A stretch of 64,000 nucleotides of DNA, taken from JBDIVL01 sp039794405 (GTDB lineage Bacteria > Planctomycetota > Brocadiia > Brocadiales > Brocadiaceae). The translations under genes and the position numbers were made by a program. Below are positions 18,414-27,544 of this stretch, in pieces. The stretch spans positions 6,307 to 70,306 of the forward strand of contig JBDIVL010000022.1 in NCBI GenBank assembly GCA_039794405.1. The letters are read 5' to 3'. Position 1 is the first letter of the stretch. Each line of letters starts with the position of its first letter. A model generated the notes under the pieces. It searched no databases. It was not told the origin of the DNA and saw nothing but the letters and a program-made list of their open reading frames with translations.

Positions 18414-19513
18414 TATTGTAAGGTTATCTCAACTTTTGCCTTTTCCCGTAAATCCTTAACCATACTGCTCATCTCAATTCCAATCAGTTCGTTTCGTACC
18501 CTGTCTTTTACCTCACTAAAACTCACATCTTTTGGAGCGGTATGATCCGTAACCTTTATCAAATGATATCCAAATTCAGTTTTAACAGGATCGCTGACTT
18601 TACCGGTCTCTGTATTAAACGCAGCATTGGCAAATGCCTCCACCATAACACCGTGACGGGGAAATGAGCCTAATGCACCACCAGTTTTCCCGGTTGGACA
18701 ATCTGAATATTTCTTTGCCAATTCTGCAAAATCAGCTCCTTCGTCAAGTTCTTTTTTAATAGATTCTATTTTTGCCCTTGCCTTGTCCAGTTCTTCTTGT
18801 GTCTTCATACCTTTTGTATCAACAAGGATATGGCTTGCCGTAATGGTTTCACCATTAAAATTACCGATATTCTTGATAAAATATTCTTCTGTTTTTTTAT
18901 CATCGACACTTTGAGATACATAGCTTTCAATCGCTGCCGACATCCTAATCGCTGTTTTCAATTCATCAACATTGCTTCCCTGAAATTCCAAAAACTGTTC
19001 TAAGGTTTTATCTTTCGTTGCGGGGTTGTTCTTGATATTTTCCCGCATTTTAGCGACCTCTTTCTCCACCACTTCGTCAGAAACCGTTAAATTTTTCTCC
19101 ACAACAAATTGTCTTAGGAGGCTTTGCGCAACAAGTTGCTCGGTAATTTGCTGTTCCATCGAAACCAACGTAGCAGGGTTTACGTGATTTTTAAACCGGT
19201 CTAAGATCTTATCCAGATCTTTGCGGAGAATTTTTTCGTTATTTACCGTAGCAATAACCTTATTGGGATCGGCCTTTTCCTTCTTGCCATGAACACCCAT
19301 ACCATGTCCGCTGCCTTCCATCGACATCCCCGTCCCATGCATTTTTTCCTTATCTTCTTTGCCGAAATCGACATTTTTATGGATTTTTGCAAAATCCTGT
19401 TCGTTCATTTCACCACTTACTTGAGGATTTCCCGACTCATTTTTTTCACAGCCATAAATACATAAGGCAACTACACTCAAAAAAAACAGAAAAACAGTAG
19501 CTCTTTTTACCAT
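18413..19513 (-). CDS. PpiC-type peptidyl-prolyl isomerase lipoprotein (SurA/PrsA-like)
   Basis: 366-aa exported foldase. The N-terminus is a lipoprotein signal: KR, a hydrophobic run, then CIYGC with the lipidated Cys at about residue 22. After a low-complexity, Met/His/Gly-rich stretch (about residues 55-80, with HGTGMSMEGSGHGMGVHGKK in it) there is a SurA-like helical N domain, then the rotamase domain with TASHILV (about 224), AKKYSDCPTGKTGGALGSF (about 265-283) and TEFGYHLIKV (about 312). It heads the resB/ccsA group, suggesting a role in folding exported cytochromes. The Met/His-rich segment could bind metal, which is only a guess. Confidence 0.9.
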   Translation of the reverse strand: MVKRATVFLFFLSVVALCIYGCEKNESGNPQVSGEMNEQDFAKIHKNVDFGKEDKEKMHGTGMSMEGSGHGMGVHGKKEKADPNKVIATVNNEKILRKDLDKILDRFKNHVNPATLVSMEQQITEQLVAQSLLRQFVVEKNLTVSDEVVEKEVAKMRENIKNNPATKDKTLEQFLEFQGSNVDELKTAIRMSAAIESYVSQSVDDKKTEEYFIKNIGNFNGETITASHILVDTKGMKTQEELDKARAKIESIKKELDEGADFAELAKKYSDCPTGKTGGALGSFPRHGVMVEAFANAAFNTETGKVSDPVKTEFGYHLIKVTDHTAPKDVSFSEVKDRVRNELIGIEMSSMVKDLREKAKVEITLQ

Positions 19514-19569
19514 AATATAATGTACTCCTTAAAAAAGATAATTTTTGCGAGAATTAACAAAAACTTTGG

Positions 19570-19800
19570 TTAACTAGGTATGCGGGGGGTATGCTTTCTT
19601 CCATAATATTCTGTGATAAGCTTCAGGAGGTCTTCTTCTTCCAGGCTTGAAATATAGTCTAATGCAATATCAATAAGGAGTTCAACAGAAAGCCTCGGAT
19701 TCTTTGCTGTAATCCGCTTTAAAGCCTCAAGTATCTCAGGGTCAATCTCCATTGCTGTTTTGGGCTTAAATAGACAATATTGTAAAAGCTTAATGTTCAT
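19570..19800 (-). CDS. Small conserved-looking hypothetical protein
   Basis: 76 aa, not recognised. The part from MEIDPEILEALKRI onward looks like a compact helical protein (heptad-like leucines, EEEDLLKLITEYYG at the end). If it starts at that second Met it has about 60 residues. It lies 56 bases upstream of ppiC on the same strand and may be the first gene of that transcript. No membrane segment, no signal peptide, no metal-binding cysteines. Confidence 0.5.
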   Translation of the reverse strand: MNIKLLQYCLFKPKTAMEIDPEILEALKRITAKNPRLSVELLIDIALDYISSLEEEDLLKLITEYYGRKHTPRIPS

Positions 19801-19876
19801 AACAAGGAAAAATATTTTGCCGGATAATACTCATTTATGGATAACTTTAACAAAGTATGCATTGGATTTGTTCCTT

Positions 19877-19899
19877 ATTATGATAATTTTTATCATAAT
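19877..19899. terminator. AT-rich perfect hairpin between the small ORF and tRNA-Leu
   Basis: ATTATGATAA and its reverse complement surround TTT, a 10-bp stem with almost no GC. It sits just past the 3' end of the minus-strand tRNA-Leu gene, where a terminator would be expected, but the stem is weak for that purpose. Confidence 0.35.
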
Positions 19900-19908
19900 T
19901 CATATACA

Positions 19909-19994
19909 TGGGCGAGGTGGGAGTCGAACCCACACGGCCTTTTTACGGCCAAAGGATTTTAAGTCCTTCGTGTCTGCCATTCCACCACTCGCCC
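19909..19994 (-). tRNA. tRNA-Leu (anticodon UAA)
   Basis: On the minus strand GGGCGAG pairs with CTCGCCC for the acceptor stem. The anticodon loop reads CTTAAAA, giving UAA. A long variable arm (GGCCGTAAAAAGGCC) marks a class II tRNA and GGTTCGACTCC forms the T arm. Discriminator A; CCA is not encoded. Confidence 0.95.
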
Positions 19995-20048
19995 GACAGT
20001 TTCGTGTCCTACCGGCTTGGCTATAAATGAAAACAAGCTATAAAGACC

Positions 20049-20147
20049 CCAACCACATGTGCCGGACATAGGCCTGTACATTTTTGATTGGTACCAGGCA
20101 ATGAAACATGCAAAACATTTTGGTTCAATCGTGGACGGTTGAACCAA
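20049..20147 (+). repeat. Composite palindromic repeat, copy B (left part shortened)
   Basis: Retains the middle part (TTTTGATTGGTACCAGG, ACATGC, AAACATTTTGG) and the right palindrome GGTTCAATCGT-GG-ACGGTTGAACC at 20122-20145, with one mismatch. It lies between two tRNA genes. Confidence 0.8.
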
Positions 20148-20178
20148 CCATGAATTATCTATATTTTACTTATGAAAA

Positions 20179-20251
20179 AGGCGGCACTGGGATTCGAACC
20201 CAGGATAACGGTTTTGCAAACCGTGGCCTTAGTCCACTTGGCGATGCCGCC
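20179..20251 (-). tRNA. tRNA-Cys (anticodon GCA)
   Basis: GGCGGCA and TGCCGCC form the acceptor stem on the minus strand; the anticodon loop is TTGCAAA, giving GCA; the T arm has GGTTCGAATCC. The discriminator is U, the expected identity base for tRNA-Cys. CCA is not encoded. Confidence 0.95.
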
Positions 20252-20450
20252 GATTATATTATACCAAAACTAAGACGTTAATAATACCATTAGAAAAAGA
20301 TTAAGGCAAGAAGTTTTTATGCGTCGCAAATGAACCATTATTTATTTTTAAGGAAATTACTTCCCTAATAAGAGCAAATGGATATTATGGAATAAGTGTT
20401 GGTTTGCTGATGAAAGGAAATACATTTTGTAGAAAAAGGAGAATTTTAAA

Positions 20451-23123
20451 TTGAAAGAAACACAAATATTTTTACTATGCTTACTGACCCTTTCTCCTAT
20501 TTGGCCGGGGTTTGGAACCTTAGTGAATGCGGATGAAGGAATAGGGAAATTCCGTTCTCCTCATTTAAATAATGATATTATTAACCAATCCGAATGTAAA
20601 AAGAAGGTAAAGATACAAAATATCTGTAAACTACCCTTGTACTTTATTCAAAACAACGGACAAATGGATCAGAAGGTAAAGTTTTATGGAAAGACAAGCA
20701 GGCACAGCACTTTTTTTACGAAAAGAGGAATATACCTTTCATTAGCCAGCAGCCAACACTCAATAAGTCACGGAAAAGAGGTAAAGAGGAAAAGTTTGCT
20801 AACGGTAAATCAGATCCCCGAATCATGGAATACAGGAAAAGGTATCTGGCAAGCGGCTACAATCTGCAACCCACAACCCGAAATGATAAAACTCACATAT
20901 CTCGGCACTAATAAAAATCCTGAAATTATTGCAGAAGATCAGCTAGAGGGTAAGATCAATTACCTTGTAGGAAGTAATCCAGAGACATGGAAGACCAATA
21001 TCCCCACGTACAGGACAGTAGTTTACAGAGAGGTATATAAAAATATAGATATGAGATTCTATGGAAACAGCCGGCAAATAGAATACGATATCGTTGTCAA
21101 GCCCGGTGCAAATCCATCCTGTGTTCAGCTTGCTTACGAAGGTATAAGAGGACTACAGCTTGCGAAAGAAGGAGACCTTGAAATAATCCTGGAAGAAGGC
21201 AAATGTATTCAAAAGAAACCATATATTTATCAGGAAATAGAAGGAAAGAAAATAGAAGTAGAAGGAAGATTCGAAATAAAAGAATCGAAAATAAAAAGTA
21301 AAAATATAAAATCCAAAGTCAAAAACTTACAGTTCATTTACGGTTTTCGAGTTGCCTCCTACGATAAAAGATATCCCCTCGTAATCGATCCAATTCTGGT
21401 CTATTCTACATACCTGGGAGGAAGCGGAGAAGACGTTGGCAATGGAATTACGATAGACACATCCGGGAATGTTTATGTTACCGGTGTAACCGGATCAAAT
21501 AACTTTCCAGCGGACACAACCCTTTTCGGAAGCAATGCAGGAGATACTGATGCCTTTGTCACAAAGCTCAGTGCCTCAGGCAGCCTCATCTACTCCACTT
21601 ATCTTGGAGGAAGTAGTACTGATGGTGGAGAAGGGATCGCTGTGGATACTTCTGAGAATGTTTATATTACCGGGTTTACAATATCTCCTGATTTTCCGGC
21701 TCCAATAGCTTCTGCCCCTTTTAGAAGCCATGCCGGAGACTTTGATGCCTTTGTTACAAAACTTGATCCCTCAGGCAGTAGCCTTATTTATTCCACATAT
21801 CTCGGAGGAAATGGTTATGACCGTGGCTATGGAATTGCAGTGGATGTTTCCGGGAATGCCTATATTTCTGGGTTTACCGAATCAATAGATTTTCCTACTA
21901 CGGCCTCTGCTCTTTCTGAAAGCAATGCAGGTAATGCTGATGCCTTTGTCACAAAACTCAATGCTTCAGGCAGTAATCTCATTTACTCTACGTACTTAGG
22001 GGGAAACAGGCATGACTTTGGTAATGGAATCGCTATCGATACCTCCGGAAATGCGTATATTACCGGGTCGACCGGTTCTTCTGACTTTCCAACAGTTTCT
22101 GCGCTTTTTGGAAATAATGCGGGGGATACTGATGCCTTTATTACAAAGCTCAGTGCCTCAGGCAACAGTCTTGTCTACTCAACATATCTTGGAGGGAACG
22201 GTGGGGATAGTGGTAATGAGATTGCTGTCGATACCTCTGGAGATGCATATATTACCGGAGAAACCCAATCAAATAATTTTCCTACTACGGCCTCTGCCCT
22301 TTTTAAAAATCTTGCGGAGGGAGGCGTTGTTGACGCCTTTATCACAAAGTTTAATGCCTCAGGCGGCAGCCTTATCTATTCCACATACCTTGGAGGAAAC
22401 GGTGAGGATTTTGGCAATGCCATTGCTGTCGATATCTCTGGAAATACGTATATTACCGGAAAAACAACCTCTACCGATTTTCCGATACTTTATGCCATTT
22501 TTGAAGATAATGCGGGAGGTGCCGGCAGCCTCGATGCCTTCGTTACCAAGCTCGATGCCCAGGGGAGCAGTCTTGTCTACTCCACGTACATAGGGGGAAG
22601 TGGTGATTCAGATCGTGGTGAAGGGATTGCCGTGGATAACTCCGGAAGTGCATATATTACCGGAGTAACACAATCAGATGATTTTCCGATGGTCTCTGCA
22701 CTTTTTGAAAGTTATTCGGGTGGTTTTGACGCCTTTATCGCGAAGATCGCTGCAGGAGAAACGACCGCAACGCCTACGCCTACACCCACGCTTACACCTT
22801 CACCCACAGAGACACCAACCGGTATTGCCCTGCTTTTCTTTAAGGCAAGGGCACATGCTCATGGCAGTGTGATCTTAATTTGGAAAACAGCCAGGGAAAC
22901 AGATACTCTTGGATTTAATCTCTACCGCGCAAGGCGCAAAAACGGTGCTTATAAAAAGACTAATCGTTCTCTCATTAATGCGAAAGGCGGCGATATGTCC
23001 GGCGCCAGATATCGTTTTAAAGACAAACCATCAGGACGTGGCACTTACTATTATAAGCTGGAGGATGTAAACTCTCATGGGATAAGTACTATGCATGGTC
23101 CGGTAAAAGTGCGGATTTTTTGA
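20451..23123 (+). CDS. Secreted SBBP-repeat beta-propeller protein
   Basis: 890-aa exported protein. It starts with TTG at 20451 behind AAGGAG and has a signal peptide (hydrophobic LLCLLTLSPIWPGFG). Residues about 60-320 form the N-terminal domain usual before SBBP repeats (FIQNNGQMDQKVKFYG, KNIDMRFYGNSRQIEYD). Then come about eight repeats of some 60-70 residues, each with YSTYLGG, A/IDTSGN-YITG and DAFVTKL, which fold as propeller blades. A Thr/Pro linker (about 775-795) leads to a C-terminal beta-sandwich-like domain with WKTARETDTLGFNLYR. Such proteins are surface or secreted and often act in adhesion or matrix, but this role is inference. It is a single transcription unit. Confidence 0.9.
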   Translation: MKETQIFLLCLLTLSPIWPGFGTLVNADEGIGKFRSPHLNNDIINQSECKKKVKIQNICKLPLYFIQNNGQMDQKVKFYGKTSRHSTFFTKRGIYLSLASSQHSISHGKEVKRKSLLTVNQIPESWNTGKGIWQAATICNPQPEMIKLTYLGTNKNPEIIAEDQLEGKINYLVGSNPETWKTNIPTYRTVVYREVYKNIDMRFYGNSRQIEYDIVVKPGANPSCVQLAYEGIRGLQLAKEGDLEIILEEGKCIQKKPYIYQEIEGKKIEVEGRFEIKESKIKSKNIKSKVKNLQFIYGFRVASYDKRYPLVIDPILVYSTYLGGSGEDVGNGITIDTSGNVYVTGVTGSNNFPADTTLFGSNAGDTDAFVTKLSASGSLIYSTYLGGSSTDGGEGIAVDTSENVYITGFTISPDFPAPIASAPFRSHAGDFDAFVTKLDPSGSSLIYSTYLGGNGYDRGYGIAVDVSGNAYISGFTESIDFPTTASALSESNAGNADAFVTKLNASGSNLIYSTYLGGNRHDFGNGIAIDTSGNAYITGSTGSSDFPTVSALFGNNAGDTDAFITKLSASGNSLVYSTYLGGNGGDSGNEIAVDTSGDAYITGETQSNNFPTTASALFKNLAEGGVVDAFITKFNASGGSLIYSTYLGGNGEDFGNAIAVDISGNTYITGKTTSTDFPILYAIFEDNAGGAGSLDAFVTKLDAQGSSLVYSTYIGGSGDSDRGEGIAVDNSGSAYITGVTQSDDFPMVSALFESYSGGFDAFIAKIAAGETTATPTPTPTLTPSPTETPTGIALLFFKARAHAHGSVILIWKTARETDTLGFNLYRARRKNGAYKKTNRSLINAKGGDMSGARYRFKDKPSGRGTYYYKLEDVNSHGISTMHGPVKVRIF

Positions 23124-23125
23124 AA

Positions 23126-23173
23126 TTTTGTAACTGCTCAGGTTGCCAGATTCACGGTTCGCGGTTGTTTTCC
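23126..23173 (-). repeat. Dispersed 3'-flanking repeat, copy 1
   Basis: Read on the minus strand it goes GGAAAACAACCGCGAACC, GTGAATCTGGCAACCTGAG, AGTTACAAAA. The same order occurs on the plus strand at 37061-37126 with an 18-base insertion. Both copies lie within a few bases of a stop codon (SBBP gene; AddB-like gene). An inverted echo of GGTTCGCGGTT (AACCGCGAAC) is at about 23200. Confidence 0.7.
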
Positions 23174-23237
23174 TTTCTTCAAACCTTTCAATCTTCATCT
23201 TTCTAACCGCGAACACCGAACCTTGAATATGAACAGT

Positions 23238-25739
23238 TTATTTGCAAAAGGTAGAGTAAGTTATCCCGCTTTTATCCAAAATAAACGTTATGGCTCCCCC
23301 TTTATGTGTTTGTAAGGTAGTAATATGGTGCCTTTGCAAGATATTCAGTGTCTTATGAGAAATAATACTATCACTGGAATTTACAAAAGCGTAAAGAGGC
23401 CGAACAGTACTGATAAACATCTCCAGATTATTTGAGAACGATCCATGATGAGGTATCTGAATGATATCTGACTTAACTTCTGATGGATTTAATAACATTG
23501 ATTTTATTCCTTGCTCTTGAATGTCAGCACAAAGGAGTATGGAATGCCTAAAATACTCAATCTTTAAAACACAAGAGTCATCGTTCAGAGCGGCTGCCTT
23601 TGGAAAGAAAAAGGAGGGGTTCAGTATTTTTATTACAACAGGTTCAAAACCTTTCAGGGTCTCACCGTAGGATAGGGCAGCAGCACTGATATGTTTTTTC
23701 CTGAGGAGAGAAAGTATTTTTTGGCCTGATTCCGATGTAAATAGATGCGGTTGTGAGTAAACAGATCCAATGCGGAACCTTTCGATGATGGATGATAAAC
23801 CATTCCAGTGGTCTTCATGTTCATGGGAAAGGATAACCAGATCAATTGTTTTAATCTTCTGACCCCACAGAAAGGGGGCCACAATATATCTTCCCACATC
23901 GTAATTTTGCCATGATCCCACATCATATAAAATATTTTTCCCGTTAGGAAATTGGATAAATATGGCACTGCCGTGCCCTACATCTAAGCAGGTAATTTTT
24001 AAGGGTTGACTTGAGAACTGAAATGTATTTGAAAAAATCAGGATATTAGTGCCGAGCAGGCAGCATACTATAATCCGTGTAAAGCATACAGATAAATACT
24101 CATGATATAAAAATAATAAAACGAATAAACAATAAATGATAATTTCTCCCTGAGAGGGTCCGGAGACATAAAAATAAGAGTATGGTAAGGATGCAAGCGT
24201 TGAAACGAGTGATTCTAATACAACATCTGCATAAGATGCCAGCCAGGCAGAGGCCGCAGCCAAAGGGGGGCATATGGTTCCAAGTGTTAATAAAACGATA
24301 CCGCAGACAATAATGATCCAGAATAATGGAAATACGATAAAATTTGTGATACAGATAAAGGGTGTGAAAAGATGAAAATAATAGGCCGTAAGGGGTAAGG
24401 TCGCCATCCATGCCGCAAGGGAAATACAGAATGATTTGCGAAGGTACTTTTTTACAAAAAAGAACCGTCCATGTTCAGTCCTTACCTGTAGTGATTCTAC
24501 CAATAGGGCTGTTTTAAATAAGGCGCCCTCTATTTTTGCTGCCGCATAAACAATGCCCATCGTTGCCAGTACCGATAATTGAAACCCGACGTTAAAAAGG
24601 TCGGATGGGTTTCTGACAAGAATAAAGAGTATGGCAGTAAAGATGCTGCTCGTGATATCCCATTGCCTCCGCACGAAAAAACTACACAGGAAAACCATGG
24701 CCATTATGCTGGCACGAAGTACTGGCGGGCTAAGCCCGGTCAGGAAGGCATATAAGATGACGATAAACAAAGTAATGCTTATAGATACTAATTGGTTTAC
24801 TCTCAAAAGGCGTAATGGTAAAAGCATGGTAAAAACTACAATCCCCACATTAAATCCACTAATAGCAATAAAATGGATAACCCCCGTTTTCATAAAACTA
24901 TCAATCAGTTCATTCGAAAGATCGATCCTGTTTCCCAGCAACATGCTGCTAATCAAAGGTGCGCTGTTACTGAAGGTATGTAGATAGACAGTGTTATTTA
25001 AGAAATTCTTTACCGTATATACAAAACTGTATACATAATTATAATGATACGATTCTTGAATTTTTATATTGTTTACTGCTACAACCGTCATTAAACATCG
25101 GATAGATGGCATTTGTCTTTGCAGATAGCTTTTGTAGTCAAACTCATGTGGATTGCTTGAAGATTTTGGAAGAAATGCATGCCCGAAGAGTTCTATGCCT
25201 TGCCCGTAAACTAATCTATACAAAACAGGCAGTGTATTATCCATATTCAAAATATCATTTTGTGAAGGATAAAGGGCTACTTTCATAATGCCGGATATAT
25301 CCTTCCACCCTGATGCGGTTTCTATTTTTTCCACACGGACCAGAAACGATATTTTCTCATGAGACTTTTTTGATTTTTGTTCTTTTTGAAGTAATCGGCT
25401 ATTCATTATGTTTCCGTCTAATATGACAGGCGGGTCTATAATTATTCCTCTGATACGTTGCAAAGATTTTTGGGAGGTCAACACATGTGCAATGTGATGA
25501 ATGGGAAGGTGATTTACTCTACAGGCATAATATGCCATTGATAGGGTGATGAGAAGAATACATAGGCACGGAAATACGAATATCTTAAGTTTATCTGAAA
25601 AAAAACATATAAGGCAGGCTGTCCAGAATAAAAGGCTTGTACCAAGGGTAAAATAAATAGAAACTTTTGTAACGTACCCGATAGGGATACCACAGACAAA
25701 TAGGATAGTAATAATGACAATAGGCCGTTTTGTAACCAT
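23238..25739 (-). CDS. comEC: ComEC/Rec2 DNA-uptake channel protein
   Basis: 833-aa inner-membrane channel that brings single-stranded DNA into the cell in natural transformation. The N-terminal third has hydrophobic helices and an OB-like exported domain; the central competence domain carries FIAISGFNVGIVVFTMLLPLRL (pieces near residues 290-312) and GLSPPVLRASIMA near 335. The C-terminal metallo-beta-lactamase domain reads LDVGHGSAIFIQF (about 583) and SHEHEDHWNG (about 635), the HxHxDH metal site, plus IPHHGS (about 752). It is complete and the lactamase residues are intact. No comEA or other competence gene is nearby. Confidence 0.93.
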   Translation of the reverse strand: MVTKRPIVIITILFVCGIPIGYVTKVSIYFTLGTSLLFWTACLICFFSDKLKIFVFPCLCILLITLSMAYYACRVNHLPIHHIAHVLTSQKSLQRIRGIIIDPPVILDGNIMNSRLLQKEQKSKKSHEKISFLVRVEKIETASGWKDISGIMKVALYPSQNDILNMDNTLPVLYRLVYGQGIELFGHAFLPKSSSNPHEFDYKSYLQRQMPSIRCLMTVVAVNNIKIQESYHYNYVYSFVYTVKNFLNNTVYLHTFSNSAPLISSMLLGNRIDLSNELIDSFMKTGVIHFIAISGFNVGIVVFTMLLPLRLLRVNQLVSISITLFIVILYAFLTGLSPPVLRASIMAMVFLCSFFVRRQWDITSSIFTAILFILVRNPSDLFNVGFQLSVLATMGIVYAAAKIEGALFKTALLVESLQVRTEHGRFFFVKKYLRKSFCISLAAWMATLPLTAYYFHLFTPFICITNFIVFPLFWIIIVCGIVLLTLGTICPPLAAASAWLASYADVVLESLVSTLASLPYSYFYVSGPSQGEIIIYCLFVLLFLYHEYLSVCFTRIIVCCLLGTNILIFSNTFQFSSQPLKITCLDVGHGSAIFIQFPNGKNILYDVGSWQNYDVGRYIVAPFLWGQKIKTIDLVILSHEHEDHWNGLSSIIERFRIGSVYSQPHLFTSESGQKILSLLRKKHISAAALSYGETLKGFEPVVIKILNPSFFFPKAAALNDDSCVLKIEYFRHSILLCADIQEQGIKSMLLNPSEVKSDIIQIPHHGSFSNNLEMFISTVRPLYAFVNSSDSIISHKTLNILQRHHITTLQTHKGGAITFILDKSGITYSTFCK

Positions 25740-26055
25740 TATTTGTGACCAGGTTAAGAATCGAAAATCTGGCGCTCAACAGAACAGTTGTAATTTTGGC
25801 AGATTTTATAATACGGTCTGTCCAGAAAGTCAAGGCATATTTAAAATCCGTAATGTTGCATGACCGCTTCAAAAAAGATTCGATCTTAAAATTTATTGTA
25901 TATATCAGTATCAAGCCAGACATGGATAAATTTGTAGAGACAATCCGATGGGTCATCATAACCTTGCCCATGCCATCCTGAACCCGTTTAATAAAATAAA
26001 AACCCTACGCTACCAAGGTATTAGTAATTGGGAAGCGATACGTGCGTATGAGAAG

Positions 26056-26105
26056 AGTGCCATGCCGCAGAATTGTGTCAGCACAAACATGTAACCTGAC
26101 ACGTT
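26056..26105 (+). repeat. Dispersed repeat with GTGCCAT..CAGAA..TGTG, copy 1
   Basis: AGTGCCATGCCGCAGAA, TTGTGTCAGCACAAA, CATGTAACCTGACACG. It matches, in the same order, 37167-37216 (plus) and 43323-43372 (minus). The 818-base gap 25740-26557 contains this repeat and AT-rich DNA without a convincing gene or tRNA. Confidence 0.65.
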
Positions 26106-26557
26106 GTTTGGAAAACAATAATTATTAAATTTTTCAGGTAAATTTTTACTAAGAATTTTAAACTGATGAGATTTTCCGGGAAGTTTTCCTTAACCTGGAT
26201 TAATCAAAAAGTACCAGGAAATCGATTCTGCACAACCTGTAAGGGAGAATCTTATATTATTCCTCATATATTGTAATGATAAAAATCCTCGGACAACTCT
26301 GATGGTAGCAGATCAAGGTCTTATGTAATTATGAGGTATTAATTTTGCGAGCATATGAGAGACATAATTCCTCAAAATTGTGTTGAATAAAGCTATACAT
26401 ATATAAGTATCAGCCATAATGTCTTTGCTCAGCCTTAACCGAATGAATCGGAAGTGTAAAATGCAAAATGAAAATCGCAAAGGTAATTTTGTATTTTACA
26501 TTTTTCATGAAATTTTTTGTTAAAAAACGTTAAATTTATTTTGAAAGGAGTTATGTT

Positions 26558-27010
26558 ATGGCCAGAGAGCTTACAAAATGGTCACGCTTACCAACTGTTT
26601 CTTCATTCCAGCAAGAAATGAATCGCATGTTCAATCGTTTTTTCAGGGATTGGGATATAGGGCCTTCAATGGAAACTGAAGCATGGGCTCCTCCTATAGA
26701 TTTAGCAGAAACACCGGATAAAATTGTTGTAAAGGCTGAAATGCCGGGTATTGACCCAAAGGACATAAGCATTTCAATTCGCAATAACACCCTTTTGCTT
26801 AACGGTGAAAAAAAAGAAGAGAAGGAAGAAAAGGGAAAGACTTTCTATCGAATGGAAAGGGTTTACGGAGGTTTTTCACGCACCATTGATCTCCCCTCAT
26901 CAGTAGAGCCAGACAAAATAACCGCTGAATGCAAAAATGGTGTCCTTGAAATCACTATGGAGAAGAAAGAAACGGTAAAACCAAAGCAAATTCCTATAAA
27001 AACAGCCTAA
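26558..27010 (+). CDS. Small heat shock protein, Hsp20 family
   Basis: 150-aa ATP-independent holdase chaperone. Order: a short N-terminal arm (MNRMFNRFFRDWD), an alpha-crystallin domain at about residues 43-135 with PPIDLAETPDKIVVKAEMPG, RMERVYGGFSRTIDLPSSV and CKNGVLEITMEKKE, and a C-terminal IPIK motif (IxI/V-like) that binds neighbouring subunits. Strong ribosome-binding site GAAAGGAG, 9 bases before the ATG. A long AT-rich upstream region may hold a stress promoter, but I see no CIRCE-type operator. The YHS gene follows on the same strand. Confidence 0.95.
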   Translation: MARELTKWSRLPTVSSFQQEMNRMFNRFFRDWDIGPSMETEAWAPPIDLAETPDKIVVKAEMPGIDPKDISISIRNNTLLLNGEKKEEKEEKGKTFYRMERVYGGFSRTIDLPSSVEPDKITAECKNGVLEITMEKKETVKPKQIPIKTA

Positions 27011-27082
27011 AGGAGAGCATGGTTCTATTATAATCGAATTTACCTCATTCACACTTTTGTTGGATTTGAAAGGAGATTAATT

Positions 27083-27409
27083 ATGAATTGCATTTACCGT
27101 ACATCATTTGTGTTGTTTACCTTTGTGAGTCTAAGTGGCGCTTCTGTTAGTAAAGCCATTTGTAGTGAGATGTATAGCAAAACAGATGGATATAATGGTT
27201 ATGAATCATCTATCCATGCAGTTCAGGCAAAAACAGAAAAAGGGGGAGTAGAGACAGGGGTTCTCAAAGATCCTGTGTGCGGCATGGAGGTAAGTAATCC
27301 AGAAAAGGCACCCTCAGAGGTTCATGAGGGCATGGTCTACTACTTCTGTTCTGAAAAGTGTATGAAAAAATTCAAGGAGAATCCTTCCGCCTATACACGT
27401 AACCAGTAG
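27083..27409 (+). CDS. Exported YHS-domain protein
   Basis: 108 aa. A signal peptide (SFVLFTFVSLSGASVSKAIC) is followed by a linker and a C-terminal YHS domain with KDPVCGMEV at about residue 62 and YYFCSEKCMKKFKENPSAY at the end. YHS domains are small, often metal-associated modules; the paired Cys in VCGM and FCSEKC are the likely ligands. It has its own strong ribosome-binding site (AAAGGAG) 72 bases after the hsp20 stop. A role in metal handling in the periplasm is inference. Confidence 0.85.
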   Translation: MNCIYRTSFVLFTFVSLSGASVSKAICSEMYSKTDGYNGYESSIHAVQAKTEKGGVETGVLKDPVCGMEVSNPEKAPSEVHEGMVYYFCSEKCMKKFKENPSAYTRNQ

Positions 27410-27420
27410 GAACTGTAAAG

Positions 27421-27526
27421 TCGTTGCGGCAACGAGACCCCGTATTGTGAAGCATTATCCCGTTACCAGGAATGTGTGGTAATCGTTTCATGAATTACGA
27501 TACGGGTCTCGCAACCGTTTTCTCCG
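27421..27526. terminator. Long inverted repeat between convergent genes
   Basis: GGCAACGAGACCCCGTATTG on the left is mirrored by ATACGGGTCTCGCAACCG on the right, about 45 bases apart. It lies exactly between the ends of the YHS gene (plus) and the TPR gene (minus), so a bidirectional terminator is likely. There is no long T run, and a mobile palindromic repeat is the alternative. Confidence 0.5.
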
Positions 27527-27544
27527 TGATTCCGGAAAATAATA

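Noticed and set aside
22012..22593. 193-codon ORF in another frame of the SBBP gene
   Set aside because: A shadow created by the periodic repeat structure of the SBBP coding sequence.
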